This document shows, one piece after another, positions 9,412 through 18,574 of a DNA stretch of 64,000 nt. The translations under genes and the position numbers were made by a program. Numbering within the stretch: the stretch's first letter is position 1; every line of letters begins with the position of its first letter. Source of the stretch: Streptomyces sp. CC208A (GTDB taxonomy: Bacteria > Actinomycetota > Actinomycetes > Streptomycetales > Streptomycetaceae); assembly GCF_030010625.1 (NCBI RefSeq), contig NZ_JASCXN010000001.1, positions 310,001-374,000 of the forward strand, written 5' to 3'. Under the pieces are notes generated by a model, which was not told where the DNA came from, did no database searches, and saw nothing but the letters and a program-made list of their open reading frames with translations.

Positions 9412-9503
9412 TCGACGGTGGCAGCCAATGACGACATCTGCTGTCCGGTTTCTTTTCGGGCATTCCGGGTGCGTCGTCCCGCCCGAGCCCCGATGCTGGT
9501 GGC

Positions 9504-10034
9504 GTGATGGACGAGACCGAGTTCTGGGAGATCATCGACGCCACCCGTGAGGAGGCCGAGGGTGATGCCGAGGAGCAGGCCGATCTGCTCGTGGAACGGC
9601 TGACCCGGCTGGATCCGGAGACGGTGCTCGACTACGCACGCCATTTCGAGGCCCGCTTCAACCGCGCCTACCACTGGGACGTGTGGGGCGCGGCGGCGGT
9701 CCTGCTCGACGGGCGGGGCGAGCGCGAGGAGGGTTTCGACGCCTTCCGCTGCTGGCTGATCGGCCAGGGCCGGGAGGTGTACGAGGGCGGCGTGGCGGAC
9801 CCGGACGAGCTCGCGGAGCTGCTCGACGAGTTCGATCCGGAGCTGGACGGGGACGGCGAGGAGCTGGGTTTCGCGGCGGACGAGGCGTACGAGACGCTGA
9901 CCGGGACGGAGACCCCGGACCTGGGTCTGGTGATGCCGACCGGGGAGCCGGAGGGCGTACCCCTGGACCTGTCCGACGAGGCGGCGCTCGCGGAGCGGCT
10001 GCCCCGGCTGTGGGAGCGGTTCGGGGCCGCGTAG
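9504..10034 (+). CDS. DUF4240 domain protein
   Basis: 176 aa acidic, soluble protein. The N-terminal WEIIDATREEAEGDAEEQ followed by DPETVLDYARHFEARFNRAY is the usual DUF4240 signature. WGAAAVLLDG and FDAFRCWLIGQGREVY continue the domain, and the C-terminal third is strongly acidic. The start is GTG 9504 or the adjacent ATG 9507. No enzyme function is known for the family; related domains occur in polymorphic-toxin immunity settings, but there is no toxin gene beside it here. Neighbours are convergent or unrelated. Confidence 0.8.
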   Translation: MMDETEFWEIIDATREEAEGDAEEQADLLVERLTRLDPETVLDYARHFEARFNRAYHWDVWGAAAVLLDGRGEREEGFDAFRCWLIGQGREVYEGGVADPDELAELLDEFDPELDGDGEELGFAADEAYETLTGTETPDLGLVMPTGEPEGVPLDLSDEAALAERLPRLWERFGAA

Positions 10035-10036
10035 GC

Positions 10037-10108
10037 CCCGGCGGGGACGCCGGTCCCGGCGGGGACGTCGGTCCCGGCGGGGACGTCGGTCCCGGCGGGG
10101 ACGTCGGT
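10037..10108. repeat. Four tandem 18-bp units
   Basis: CCCGGCGGGGACGTCGGT repeated four times, the first copy with one mismatch (GACGCC), directly after the DUF4240 stop and before the convergent GNAT stop. The period is a multiple of three but no gene reads it. Confidence 0.85.
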
Positions 10109-10128
10109 CCCGGCCGGCCGGGAGCCGG

Positions 10129-10629
10129 CTAGCTGAGCGAGCGGCCCATCAGGACGTCGTCGACGGGGTGCCCGTCGAGGACGAACTCGCCCGGCAGCAC
10201 GCCCTCCACCACGAAGCCCTCGGCCTCGTAGAGCGCGCGGGCCGGGACGTTGTGGCCGAGGACCCGCAGGGTGACGCGGGTGGCGCCGTCGGCACGGGCC
10301 TTCACCAGGGCGGCGCGCAGCAGGGCGCGGCCCACCCCCTGGCCCCGGGCCGCGTCGGCGACGGCGAGGCCCTGGATCTGGCGGACGTGGGCGTTGGAGT
10401 CGAGCGGGGTCGGCCGGCCGATCCGTACGTATCCGAGCAGGGCGTCGCCCCGCTCGGCCACCAGGTGGTCCTCGGGCCGGTGGCGCTCGCCGAAGAAGGG
10501 CGGGTACGGCTCCGAGGGCGCGGGCAGCACCGCGTGGAGCGGGGACCAGGTCTCCCGGTCCAGCAGGCCAAGCGGCTCGGCGTCGCCCGGGAGGGCCGCT
10601 CGGATCACGAAGGTCTCCGGCTCGGTCAT
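10129..10629 (-). CDS. GNAT-family N-acetyltransferase
   Basis: 166 aa, a single Gcn5-related acetyltransferase domain that should transfer acetyl from acetyl-CoA to an amine. The CoA pyrophosphate loop GLAVADAARGQGVGRALLRA (motif A, R/Q-x2-G-x-G) is intact. Motif B appears as NVPARALYEAEGFVVEGVLP. ATG 10629 gives the standard length. It diverges from the epimerase gene at 10676 with only 46 bp between starts, so promoters must be compact or overlapping. Substrate unknown. It is the only intact GNAT of the three in this window. Confidence 0.9.
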   Translation of the reverse strand: MTEPETFVIRAALPGDAEPLGLLDRETWSPLHAVLPAPSEPYPPFFGERHRPEDHLVAERGDALLGYVRIGRPTPLDSNAHVRQIQGLAVADAARGQGVGRALLRAALVKARADGATRVTLRVLGHNVPARALYEAEGFVVEGVLPGEFVLDGHPVDDVLMGRSLS

Positions 10630-10675
10630 GCAGGCCACTCTGCCACGCCCGGAGCCCACCGGGCAGGATGGGCGC

Positions 10676-11590
10676 ATGCAGCCTTCCGCCATCCGCAAGC
10701 GTGTCGCCGTCACCGGGGCCTCCGGGCTCATCGGGGCCGCCCTCGTCCGCTCCCTGCGCGCCGACGGGCACGACGTCCTCCGGCTCGTCCGCCGGCCCGC
10801 CAGGACCGCCGACGAGGTCGAGTGGGACCCGAAGCGGCTGTACGTGGACGGCGCCGGGCTCGTCGGCGTGGACGCGGTCGTGCACCTGGCGGGCGCGGGC
10901 GTCGGCGAGCGGCGGTGGAACGAGGCGTACAAGCGGGAGATCCGGGACAGCCGGGTGCTCGGCACCACCGCGATCGCCCGGACCCTCGCCGGGCTCGCCG
11001 AGCCGCCCGAGGCGCTGGTGTGCGGCACCGCCCTCGGCTGGTACGGCGACACAGGCAGCCGCGCGGTGGACGAGAGCGCCCCGGCCGGCACCGGTTTCCT
11101 GCCGTCGGTGTGCGTGGAGTGGGAGGCCGCGGCGGCACCCGCCGAGGAGGCCGGGATCCGCGTCACGTACGCCCGCACCGGCCTCGTGGTGGCCCGTCAG
11201 GGCGGCGCGTGGGGGCGGCTCTTCCCCCTCTTCAGGGCGGGGCTCGGCGGGCGGATGGGCGACGGGAGCCAGTACTGGTCCTTCATCTCGCTCCACGACG
11301 AGGTCGCCGCGCTGCGGCACCTGATGGACACCCCGTCGCTGTCGGGTCCGGTGAACCTGACGGCCCCCGAACCGGTCACCAACCGCGAGGTGACCGCGGC
11401 GATGGGACGGGTGCTGCGCCGCCCCACGCCCTTCCCGGTCCCCGCGCCCGCCCTGCGGCTCGTCCTCGGGGACTTCGCGGACGACGTCCTCGGCAGTCAG
11501 CGGGTGGTCCCGGCGCGGCTGCTCTCCTCCGGCTTCTCCTTCGCCTTCCCCACCATCGACGCCTCGATCCGGGCCGCCGCGGCCCGCTGA
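10676..11590 (+). CDS. TIGR01777-family NAD-dependent epimerase/dehydratase-like protein
   Basis: 304 aa atypical/extended SDR. It starts with the nucleotide-binding motif VAVTGASGLIGAALVRSL. VHLAGAGVGERRWNEAYK, then SALGWYGD-like TALGWYGDTGSRAVDE and the C-terminal DUF1731 region (ALRLVLGDFADDVLGSQRV, PARLLSSGFSFAFP), identify the TIGR01777 (YfcH/SulA-like) family. ATG 10676 puts the Rossmann loop at residue 11, as expected. The physiological reaction is not established for this family. A 458-bp gap follows. Confidence 0.9.
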   Translation: MQPSAIRKRVAVTGASGLIGAALVRSLRADGHDVLRLVRRPARTADEVEWDPKRLYVDGAGLVGVDAVVHLAGAGVGERRWNEAYKREIRDSRVLGTTAIARTLAGLAEPPEALVCGTALGWYGDTGSRAVDESAPAGTGFLPSVCVEWEAAAAPAEEAGIRVTYARTGLVVARQGGAWGRLFPLFRAGLGGRMGDGSQYWSFISLHDEVAALRHLMDTPSLSGPVNLTAPEPVTNREVTAAMGRVLRRPTPFPVPAPALRLVLGDFADDVLGSQRVVPARLLSSGFSFAFPTIDASIRAAAAR

Positions 11591-12048
11591 GCGGGGCTCC
11601 CGCGCCCCCTGCGCTCCCCCCGTGCTGCGGCAAGCCCGCTGTGCGCGGGCCCGTGCCGTGGGAGCGCTGCCTAAGACTTGGTCCGTTGTTCCCGTAGGGA
11701 TACGGATTGCAGCCGGGGCGGTTCCCGAGCTGTCCGGCGTGGTCGCCCGGGGGCGGCTCATCCGGGGTCGCTCGGGGCGCTGGTCCAGCGTTCGGGGAGC
11801 AGAGGTACGGCCTGGGCCGTACTGCCGCGTGATTCGTGCCGGCAAGCCGGTGACGAACACGATGCGGTTGACTCCCTCAGGGCGTCTTCTCGCCCTGTCC
11901 CTTGCGGGACTTGACGATCGTACCGGAATCGCGGAACGCCTTTCAGCCTCGGTGCCCACCAGTCGACACGGATCGCGAACCCGGGTATTCCGGGGGCCTG
12001 TTGGGGGCATAGGCCACCAACAGGCGGCGCAGACCTGGGGAGGGGCAC
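11591..12048 (+). other. 458-bp intergenic region with one candidate operator
   Basis: No convincing gene on either strand: long open frames here lack starts and family similarity. It contains the dyad CCTGTTGG-N12-CCAACAGG (11997-12024) just before the next gene and a purine-rich Shine-Dalgarno (GGGGAGGGG, near 12037-12045). No clear -35/-10 pair could be assigned. Confidence 0.5.
11997..12024. promoter_or_regulatory. Candidate operator dyad
   Basis: Perfect 8-bp arms CCTGTTGG and CCAACAGG separated by 12 nt, ending 24 nt before the GTG start of the flavoprotein gene. Position and symmetry suggest a regulator site; the regulator is unknown. Confidence 0.4.
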
Positions 12049-13458
12049 GTGCTCAGTACCGGACGCAGCGCACAGCAGGCACAGCAGGCACCAGGGGCAC
12101 AGCGGGCACCGCACGCGGCGGGCTCGCCGTGGCACGGGGGCGCCGACGGCCTCGGGGACGTGGACGTCGTCGTCGTGGGCGCGGGGGTCGCGGGGCTCAC
12201 CGCGGCCCGGCGGCTGACCGGGGCGGGGCTCTCGGTCGCCGTCCTGGAGGCCGAGCCGTTCGTCGGCGGACGGCACGCCACCACCGCGGCCGACGGCTTC
12301 CTTCTCGACCGGGTGGGCCGGCCGCTCACCCTCTCGCGGGAGGAGCTGCGGGCCCTGCCGGGCCTCGACGGGGTGGTGCCGCGCCCCTTCGCGCCCGGGG
12401 TGATCGTCCACTCCGACGGGCGGTACGCGCGCTGGGGCGCCCCGCACCCGCGCCGCTCCGGCACGCACCGGAGCGTGGGGGGAGCGTTCACCGTGGCGCG
12501 CGCCCTCGCGAGCGCCCCCCGGCATCCGGTGGCCCCGCTGGACCAGGCCCGGCTCGGCGCCTCGCTGGTACGGCTCGCGGCCACCCCGACGCAGCGGATC
12601 CTGGCCCGGCCGGAGCGGACCGCCCGGGAGGCGCTGTCGGGCCGGCTGCCCGCCCGGACCGTGCAGGGGGTGCTGCGGCCGCTGGTCGCGGCGCTCCTCG
12701 CCGATCCCGACCTGGCGGTGTCGAGCCGCCGGGCCGACCTGGCGCTGCGGGCCTTCGCCCGGGGCCGGGTCTCGGTGCCGGAGGGCGGGACGGGCGTGCT
12801 CCCCGAGCGGCTGGCGGCGCTGCTTCCTGCGGGCACGGTACGGACCGGGGTCCGGGTCACGGAGGTGTCGGCGGCCCGGGTGACGACGGCGGAGCACGGC
12901 ACGGTCGGCTGCCGGGCGGTGGTCCTCGCGACGGGGGCGCGGACGGCGGCCGGCCTGCTGCCGGGCCTGCGGGTCCCGGCGTACCACCCGGTGACGGTGC
13001 TGCACCACACGGCTCCGGTGGCGCCCACGGCGGATCCGGCGCTCTTCGTGGAGTCGGACCGGGGCGGGCCTGTGGCGCACACGGCGGTGATGAGCGCGGT
13101 GGACCCGACGCGGGCCCCGGCGGGCCGGCCGCTGATCACCTCGACGGTCCTCGGGACGCCGCCCGACGACACCGAACGGCGGGTCCGCAAGCACCTGGCG
13201 GCGCTCTACGGCACCTCGACGGACGAGTGGGAGCTGCTCGCCCTGCACCACACGCGGGACGCGGTCCTGGTCACCCCGCCGGGGTACGACCCGTGCCGCT
13301 CGGTGCGGCTCCTCGCGGGCCTGTACGTGTGCGGCGACCACCGCGCGGCGGGAACCCTGCGCTCCACGCTCGCCTCCGCGGAGCGGGCCGCGGGCGCCGT
13401 CCTGGCGGACATGGGCCTGCGCCCGGCGCCCGTGGAGGAGACGGAGGAGGCCGCTTGA
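12049..13458 (+). CDS. FAD-dependent oxidoreductase, amine oxidase/phytoene desaturase-like
   Basis: 469 aa, GTG start with a strong upstream Shine-Dalgarno. After about 40 Gln/Ala-rich residues comes the dinucleotide-binding motif [18 protein letters not shown], then [14 protein letters not shown], the GG doublet of the amine-oxidase superfamily. The C-terminal FAD motif [20 protein letters not shown] is also present. It lacks motifs of monoamine oxidase proper and could be a protoporphyrinogen-oxidase- or carotene-desaturase-like enzyme; no carotenoid genes adjoin it. It is convergent with the NsdA-like regulator 13 bp away. Substrate unknown. Confidence 0.85.
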   Translation: MLSTGRSAQQAQQAPGAQRAPHAAGSPWHGGADGLGDVDVVVVGAGVAGLTAARRLTGAGLSVAVLEAEPFVGGRHATTAADGFLLDRVGRPLTLSREELRALPGLDGVVPRPFAPGVIVHSDGRYARWGAPHPRRSGTHRSVGGAFTVARALASAPRHPVAPLDQARLGASLVRLAATPTQRILARPERTAREALSGRLPARTVQGVLRPLVAALLADPDLAVSSRRADLALRAFARGRVSVPEGGTGVLPERLAALLPAGTVRTGVRVTEVSAARVTTAEHGTVGCRAVVLATGARTAAGLLPGLRVPAYHPVTVLHHTAPVAPTADPALFVESDRGGPVAHTAVMSAVDPTRAPAGRPLITSTVLGTPPDDTERRVRKHLAALYGTSTDEWELLALHHTRDAVLVTPPGYDPCRSVRLLAGLYVCGDHRAAGTLRSTLASAERAAGAVLADMGLRPAPVEETEEAA

Positions 13459-13471
13459 GGCCGGGCCCGTC

Positions 13472-14950
13472 TCAGCCGAGGGCGGCGACCCGGTCGCGGT
13501 AGGTGCGGACGGGCGGGGCGTCGCGGTAGGGCTCCAGGCGGCGCTCGAAGTCGCGGACGTACTCGAGGGCGCGGGCGGAGCGCATCTCGGCGGCCTCCTT
13601 GGCGGCCTCGGCGCCCAGCGCGCACGCCTGGTCCAGCTCGCCGAGGGCGAGCCGGGCGGTGGCGAGGACGACCCGGCAGAAGAGCCGGCTGCGGGCGTAG
13701 CCGGGGGCGCGGAGCTGCAGGGACCGCTCGGCGTGCAGGGCGGCCGGGCGGTACTGCTGGAGGTCGCGGTGGCAGTGGCCCAGCTCGTCGGCGAGCTCGG
13801 CCTCGTCGAAGGGGCGGGCCCAGGAGGGGACCTCGTCGCCCGGCCGGGCGGACTCCAGGGCCCGCTCGGCCCGGACGAGGGAGGCGCTGCACGCCCGCGC
13901 CTCGCCGAGGACGGCGTGCCCGCGGGCCTCGACGGCGTGCAGCATCGCCTGGACGACGGGGGGCGCGGCGGGCCCGACGCCCTGCTGGGCGACCCGGGCG
14001 AGCTGCACGGCCTCGCGCCCGTGGCCGAGGTAGACGGCCTGGCAGCTCATGGTGAGGAGCACGTACGAGCCGTACGCGCGGTCCCCGGCGGCCTGGGCGA
14101 GGCGCAGCGCCTGCACGAAGTAGCGCTGGGCGAGGCCGTGGGCGGCGATGTCGTACGAGGTCCAGCCGGCGAGCCGGGTGAGGTCGGCGGCGGCGGCGAA
14201 GAGGCGCCGGCCTGTGGTCTCGCCGTAGGTGCCGCGGAGCATGGGCTCGGCCTCGTGCTCCAGGTAGCGGACGAGGGCCTGGCGGGCGTGGCCGCCGCCG
14301 TAGGCGTGGTCGAGGGTGCGGAAGAGCTCGCCGACGGAGCGGAGGGCGGCGATGTCGCCGGCGGTGACGCGCTGGCCGGGGCCGCGTTCCGTACCGCCGC
14401 GCTGGCGGGGGACGGAGTGGCGGCCCTGGGACGGGACGCGGGGGTCGGGGCGGGCCGGGGCGCCGGGGCGCGCCACCGGGGCGGGGGGCGGGGTGCCGCG
14501 GGCGACCCGGTCGTCGGCGCGGCCGATGAGCCAGTCGCGGCTGGGCACGACGAGTCCTGCCGGGGTGAAGGCGATCTTGCGGAGCTCGGCGTGGCTGCCG
14601 GAGTCCTTGCGCCAGAGCCCGCTGACGATGTCCACGGCCTCCTCCGGGGTGGCGGCGAACTCCAGGCCCGCGTAGACGGGCGCGCAGGCGTCGAGACCGA
14701 GGTCCTGGGCGGAGAGCCGGCGGCCGAGCCGGCGGGTGAAGACCTCGGCGATGAGGGCGGGGGTGGTGCCGCGTGGCTGCTGGCCGCGCAGCCAGCGGGT
14801 CACCGAGGTCTTGTCGTACCGCAGGTCGAGCCCGTGCTCCAGACCCAGCTGGTCCACCCTTCGGGCAAGCCCCGCGTTGGAGAACCCGGCTTCGGCGATG
14901 AGCGCGGCGAGCTGGCGGTTCGGGACGCGCTGCGGTGGTCGTTCCGTCAT
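13472..14950 (-). CDS. NsdA-like regulatory protein with N-terminal HTH and TPR-like repeats
   Basis: 492 aa. The N-terminal 70 residues ([40 protein letters not shown]) look like a Cro/C1-type DNA-binding domain. A Pro/Arg-rich low-complexity linker (about 150-200) follows, then helical tetratricopeptide-like repeats ([29 protein letters not shown]). This architecture matches the Streptomyces NsdA family, whose members negatively affect sporulation and antibiotic production; which paralog this is cannot be told. ATG 14950 is the first plausible start. A -10-like TACATT on the minus strand (15022-15017) lies about 65 bp upstream. Confidence 0.75.
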   Translation of the reverse strand: MTERPPQRVPNRQLAALIAEAGFSNAGLARRVDQLGLEHGLDLRYDKTSVTRWLRGQQPRGTTPALIAEVFTRRLGRRLSAQDLGLDACAPVYAGLEFAATPEEAVDIVSGLWRKDSGSHAELRKIAFTPAGLVVPSRDWLIGRADDRVARGTPPPAPVARPGAPARPDPRVPSQGRHSVPRQRGGTERGPGQRVTAGDIAALRSVGELFRTLDHAYGGGHARQALVRYLEHEAEPMLRGTYGETTGRRLFAAAADLTRLAGWTSYDIAAHGLAQRYFVQALRLAQAAGDRAYGSYVLLTMSCQAVYLGHGREAVQLARVAQQGVGPAAPPVVQAMLHAVEARGHAVLGEARACSASLVRAERALESARPGDEVPSWARPFDEAELADELGHCHRDLQQYRPAALHAERSLQLRAPGYARSRLFCRVVLATARLALGELDQACALGAEAAKEAAEMRSARALEYVRDFERRLEPYRDAPPVRTYRDRVAALG

Positions 14951-15262
14951 CGGCTGTGCGGTCTCCTGCCTTCCGGGCGCAGGGGCAGCCCGTTTCGACC
15001 CTCATGGAACGGCGTGAATGTAGCGGTCATCCCGCCCCGGACCAGCAGCTTCGCCCCACATTCATCCGATCGTGTGAGGAACCGGAACCCTCGTTGTCGC
15101 CCGGCGGTGACGGAAGCGCCCTCCGCCTGCGGGCTCCACCTGCCCGAAGGGTTCGCGCCGCGCCGCCGTACAGTGGCAGGGGCGCGTACAACGCAGGGTG
15201 CCGGGCCGGCTCCCGCCCCGGGACGATCCCCGGAACCCGGCCGCGGACACCCAGGAGGAGGC
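14951..15262. other. 312-bp divergent intergenic region (nsdA-like / lipB)
   Basis: No gene. It contains a minus-strand TACATT (15017-15022) and a plus-strand TACAGT (15169-15174), plausible -10 hexamers for the two divergent genes. Neither has a good -35. The lipB Shine-Dalgarno AGGAGGAGG is at about 15253-15261. Confidence 0.5.
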
Positions 15263-16066
15263 ATGGCCGTGAGTGAGCTGCAATTCGTCCGCCTGGGCTT
15301 CGGCGAGGACGCCGTGGAGTACCAGGCGGCCTGGGACAAGCAGCGCGAGGTGCACGCGGCGCGGTTCGCCGACGAGACCGGCGACACCTGTCTGCTCCTG
15401 GAACACCCGCCGGTCTACACGGCCGGCCGGCGCACGGCCGAGAGCGAACGCCCGCTCGACGGGACCCCGGTCGTCGACGTCGACCGCGGCGGCAAGATCA
15501 CCTGGCACGGCCCCGGCCAGCTCGTCGGCTACCCGATCCTCAAGCTGCCCCGCCCGGTGGACGTGGTCGCCCACGTGCGCCGCCTGGAGGAGGCCCTGAT
15601 CCGCACCGCCGCCGAGTTCGGCGTGGCGACCACCCGGGTCGAGGGACGCAGCGGGGTGTGGGTCCTCGGCGACCCGGTGGAGGAACGGCCGTCGCTCGGC
15701 GGCCTGTCGCTCGACTTCGACCCGCGGCTGACGGACGAGGAGTTCGACCCGCGCCTGAACGGCCCCGAGTACGCCCCCTCCAACGCCGGCCAGCGCCGCG
15801 AGGACCGCAAGCTCGCCGCCATCGGCATCCGCGTGGCCAAGGGCGTGACCATGCACGGCTTCGCGCTCAACGTGAACCCGGACAACGCCTGGTTCGACCG
15901 GATCATCCCGTGCGGCATCCGCGACGCGGGCGTGACCTCGCTCGCCAACGAGCTGGGCCGCGACATCACGATCGACGAGGTCCTCCCGGTGGTGGAGCGG
16001 CACCTGCGCGACGTACTGGAGAACGCGGAACCGAAGCCGCGGGAGATCGAACGGGCCTCGGCCTGA
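15263..16066 (+). CDS. lipB: Lipoyl(octanoyl) transferase
   Basis: 267 aa. It transfers octanoate from acyl carrier protein to lipoyl domains, the first step of endogenous lipoate assembly. Family motifs are clear: [52 protein letters not shown] (catalytic Lys region) and [14 protein letters not shown] (acyl-accepting Cys). ATG 15263 sits behind a very strong AGGAGGAGG. A Streptomyces-type insertion ([17 protein letters not shown]) makes it longer than the E. coli enzyme. It is followed by lipA 102 bp downstream, with a hairpin between. Its client proteins include the E2 encoded at the left edge. Confidence 0.97.
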   Translation: MAVSELQFVRLGFGEDAVEYQAAWDKQREVHAARFADETGDTCLLLEHPPVYTAGRRTAESERPLDGTPVVDVDRGGKITWHGPGQLVGYPILKLPRPVDVVAHVRRLEEALIRTAAEFGVATTRVEGRSGVWVLGDPVEERPSLGGLSLDFDPRLTDEEFDPRLNGPEYAPSNAGQRREDRKLAAIGIRVAKGVTMHGFALNVNPDNAWFDRIIPCGIRDAGVTSLANELGRDITIDEVLPVVERHLRDVLENAEPKPREIERASA

Positions 16067-16078
16067 GGAATGCCGGGC

Positions 16079-16099
16079 TCTGGCCATGGGTTGGCCAGA
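16079..16099. terminator. Small hairpin between lipB and lipA
   Basis: TCTGGCCA-TGGGT-TGGCCAGA, a perfect 8-bp stem with a 5-nt loop just after lipB. It could attenuate transcription into lipA or stabilise the lipB transcript; there is no T-run. Confidence 0.45.
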
Positions 16100-16168
16100 C
16101 GTAGCAAGGCATGGAAGCAACGGGCGTACCCTGGTGTGCGCCGAAGAATCGAAGCTACAGGAGCCGAT

Positions 16169-17122
16169 GTGTCCGCAGTCGCACCCGACGGACGCAAGAT
16201 GCTGCGCCTGGAGGTCCGGAACGCCCAGACCCCCATCGAGCGCAAGCCCGAGTGGATCAAGACCCGCGCGAAGATGGGGCCCGAGTACACCAAGATGCAG
16301 AGCCTCGTGAAGAGCGAGGGCCTGCACACGGTGTGCCAGGAGGCGGGCTGCCCCAACATCTTCGAGTGCTGGGAGGACCGCGAGGCCACCTTCCTCATCG
16401 GCGGCGACCAGTGCACCCGGCGCTGCGACTTCTGCCAGATCGACACCGGCAAGCCGGAGGCCCTCGACCGCGACGAGCCGCGGCGCGTGGGCGAGTCGGT
16501 CGTCACGATGGACCTGAACTACGCCACCATCACCGGCGTCGCCCGCGACGACCTGGAGGACGGCGGCGCCTGGCTGTACGCCGAGACCGTGCGCCAGATC
16601 CACCAGCAGACCGCCGAGCGCGCCGCGGGCCGCACCAAGGTCGAGCTGCTGGCCCCCGACTTCAACGCGGTGCCGGAGCTCCTGAAGGAGGTCTTCGACT
16701 CCCGCCCCGAGGTCTTCGCGCACAACGTCGAGACGGTCCCGCGGATCTTCAAGCGGATCCGCCCCGGCTTCCGCTACGAGCGCTCCCTGGACGTCATCAC
16801 CCAGGCCCGTGACTACGGTCTGGTCACGAAGTCCAACCTGATCCTCGGCATGGGCGAGACCCGCGAGGAGGTCAGCGAGGCGCTGAAGCAGCTGCACGAC
16901 GCCGGCTGCGAGCTCATCACCATCACCCAGTACCTGCGCCCCTCGGTCCGGCACCACCCCGTGGAGCGCTGGGTGAAGCCGCAGGAGTTCGTGGAGCTGA
17001 AGGAGGAGGCCGACCAGATCGGCTTCTCCGGCGTGATGTCGGGCCCGCTGGTCCGCTCCTCGTACCGCGCGGGCCGGCTGTACCAGCAGGCGATGGAGCA
17101 GCGCAGCCGAGCCGGAGCGTAG
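16169..17122 (+). CDS. lipA: Lipoyl synthase (radical SAM)
   Basis: 317 aa from GTG 16169, which has AGGAG six to ten bases upstream; the longer in-frame extension has no similarity and is rejected. It inserts two sulfurs into octanoyl-lipoyl domains. Both [4Fe-4S] cluster motifs are intact: auxiliary C56-x4-C61-x5-C67 ([13 protein letters not shown]) and radical-SAM C82-x3-C86-x2-C89 (CTRRCDFC). The C-terminal RSSYRAG contains the Ser that ligates the auxiliary cluster. It lies downstream of lipB. A hairpin terminator follows within 15 bp. Confidence 0.98.
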   Translation: MSAVAPDGRKMLRLEVRNAQTPIERKPEWIKTRAKMGPEYTKMQSLVKSEGLHTVCQEAGCPNIFECWEDREATFLIGGDQCTRRCDFCQIDTGKPEALDRDEPRRVGESVVTMDLNYATITGVARDDLEDGGAWLYAETVRQIHQQTAERAAGRTKVELLAPDFNAVPELLKEVFDSRPEVFAHNVETVPRIFKRIRPGFRYERSLDVITQARDYGLVTKSNLILGMGETREEVSEALKQLHDAGCELITITQYLRPSVRHHPVERWVKPQEFVELKEEADQIGFSGVMSGPLVRSSYRAGRLYQQAMEQRSRAGA

Positions 17123-17134
17123 GTCGCGGGTCCT

Positions 17135-17156
17135 CCCCCAGAGCTGCCTCTGGGGG
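17135..17156 (+). terminator. lipA terminator
   Basis: CCCCCAGAG-CTGC-CTCTGGGGG, a perfect 9-bp stem. A third copy of CCCCCAGAG follows (17159-17167), allowing an alternative pairing. This motif recurs as a terminator in many Streptomyces genomes. Confidence 0.75.
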
Positions 17157-17316
17157 TGCCCCCAGAGGGACGGGGGCGGGCACGCGGCCGGAGCGGTGGC
17201 GAGGCGGAGCGCGACCACAGGCGCCGAGAAGCGGGGCGCGGTGGAGGCCACGCAGGCGGTGTGATCCCGATGTGAATCGCCACACAGGTGATTACCAACC
17301 GGTAATACATACCGAG

Positions 17317-17364
17317 GAGCGGCCCGTACGGCCCCGCAGCTCAGCGGGGCCGTACGGGCCGCTC
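17317..17364. terminator. Perfect 21-bp hairpin
   Basis: Exactly complementary 21-nt arms (17317-17337, 17344-17364), 6-nt loop. It is upstream of the 17403 promoter, so it would insulate that promoter from lipB-lipA read-through. Confidence 0.7.
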
Positions 17365-17402
17365 CCGCGTCCGGGGGCCCGGCATCAGCGTTTCATCAGT
17401 GT

Positions 17403-17431
17403 TTGACCGCCGGGTCACGCCCTGGTAACAC
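17403..17431 (+). promoter_or_regulatory. Putative vegetative promoter
   Basis: -35 TTGACC, 17-nt spacer, -10-like TAACAC. It predicts initiation near 17438 and a leader of about 78 nt for the 73-aa gene. Confidence 0.45.
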
Positions 17432-17515
17432 CGTTCTGTGAGCATGGTTCCACGCACCGCCACCATCCGCTCCCTCCCCCACCTCGTCTCATCCGCGATC
17501 GAGAGAGGACCCCTC

Positions 17516-17737
17516 ATGCCGGCCGCAGCCGCGTCGACGCATGTACGCCTCCGTGCCCTCCCGTCCGTCACCGGCACCCTCCGGGCCGTCGAGGCGCTGC
17601 TCCTGGGCGCCGGACAGCGCACCGCCCGCCGCAACGCCTGGACCTCCGTCCTGGAGGACCGCCGCCGCGCCAAGGACCGCATGGAGGCCCAGCACGTCCT
17701 GGAGGGCGCGTCGGGCCGGACGTCGCGGGCCACGTAG
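17516..17737 (+). CDS. Small basic conserved protein of unknown function
   Basis: 73 aa. ATG 17516 has GAGAGAGG seven to fourteen bases upstream, better than the more upstream in-frame GTG. The protein is Arg/Ala-rich (LGAGQRTARRNAWTSVLEDR) with no membrane helix or signal peptide. It sits between lipA and a DUF4191 gene, 10 bp before the latter, so the two are probably co-transcribed. I recognise it only as a positionally conserved streptomycete hypothetical; no function is proposed. Confidence 0.65.
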   Translation: MPAAAASTHVRLRALPSVTGTLRAVEALLLGAGQRTARRNAWTSVLEDRRRAKDRMEAQHVLEGASGRTSRAT

Positions 17738-17747
17738 ACTTCAAGGC

Positions 17748-18458
17748 ATGGCGAGGAAGGCAAACACGGGCGGCGCTGACGCCGCGACCCCCGGGCGACT
17801 GAAGCAGATCGCCCTCACGTACAAGATGACCCGGAAGGCCGACCCCAAGGTCGGGCTCGTCGTCGCCGGCGTGGGCATCGTCGTACTCGGTGTCCTCCTC
17901 GGTATCGGCTTCCTGATCGGGCACCCGGTCTACCTGGGCATCCTGGGCTTCGTCCTGGCGCTCCTGGCGATGGCGATCGTCTTCGGACGGCGCGCCGAGC
18001 GGGCGGCCTTCGGACAGATGGAGGGCCAGCCGGGCGCCGCCGCGGCGGTGCTGCAGAACATCGGGCGCGGCTGGACCGTGACCCCCGCGGTCGCGATGAA
18101 CCGCAACCAGGACGTCGTGCACCGCGCGGTCGGCCGCCAGGGCATCATCCTGGTCGCCGAGGGCAACCCGAACCGGCTGAAGCCCCTCCTCGCGGCCGAG
18201 AAGAAGAAGATGGCCCGCATCCTGGTCGACGTGCCGGTGACGGACATCATCGTCGGCAACGACGAGGAGCAGGGCCAGGTCCCCCTCAAGAAGGTCCGCA
18301 CCAAGATGCTGAAGCTGCCCCGGCTGCTCAGCGGCCCCCAGGTGACGGCCGCCAACGACCGGCTGCGGGCGATGGGGGATCTTATGAGCAACATGCCCCT
18401 GCCGAAGGGGCCTATGCCCAAGGGCATGCGGATGCCTCGCGGCGGGAAGATGCGCTGA
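17748..18458 (+). CDS. DUF4191 integral membrane protein
   Basis: 236 aa. After a basic N-terminus (MARKANTGGADAAT; KQIALTYKMTRKADPKVG) there are two transmembrane helices (about 42-65 and 70-88) and a soluble C-terminal domain (GWTVTPAVAMNRNQDVVHRA; EKKKMARILVDVPV). The tail is Met/Pro/Lys-rich. This layout is DUF4191, a family near lipA and glnA throughout actinobacteria with no known function. ATG 17748 is ten bases after the preceding stop. A strong terminator follows. Confidence 0.88.
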   Translation: MARKANTGGADAATPGRLKQIALTYKMTRKADPKVGLVVAGVGIVVLGVLLGIGFLIGHPVYLGILGFVLALLAMAIVFGRRAERAAFGQMEGQPGAAAAVLQNIGRGWTVTPAVAMNRNQDVVHRAVGRQGIILVAEGNPNRLKPLLAAEKKKMARILVDVPVTDIIVGNDEEQGQVPLKKVRTKMLKLPRLLSGPQVTAANDRLRAMGDLMSNMPLPKGPMPKGMRMPRGGKMR

Positions 18459-18479
18459 CCGGCGCAGAGAGCACGTGCG

Positions 18480-18521
18480 AAGGGCGGTGCCCCGGACCTC
18501 ATGGTCCGGGGCACCGCCCTT
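18480..18521. terminator. Perfect 19-bp terminator
   Basis: 19-nt arms (18480-18498, 18503-18521) with loop TCAT, so the plus-strand transcript ends the stem in TTT. It lies between convergent DUF4191 and RDD genes and probably acts on both. Confidence 0.85.
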
Positions 18522-18574
18522 TGTCTGCGCTCCGTCTGTACTCCGTGCGGAAGGTGGGACTCAGAGGTCGCGGC

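Larger units (their letters stand above)
17123..17515 (+). other. 393-bp intergenic region: two hairpins, a small dyad and a promoter
   Basis: No gene. From left: terminator of lipA (17135-17156), the palindrome ATTACC-AACC-GGTAAT (17291-17306), a perfect 21-bp hairpin (17317-17364) and a sigma70-like promoter (17403-17431) for the next small gene. The palindrome lies upstream of the hairpin, so its role is unclear. Confidence 0.6.

Noticed and set aside
9683..10132. Glycine/proline-rich frame over DUF4240 and the 18-bp repeats
   Set aside because: It is a shifted frame of the DUF4240 gene; repeats only look protein-coding because the period is a multiple of three.
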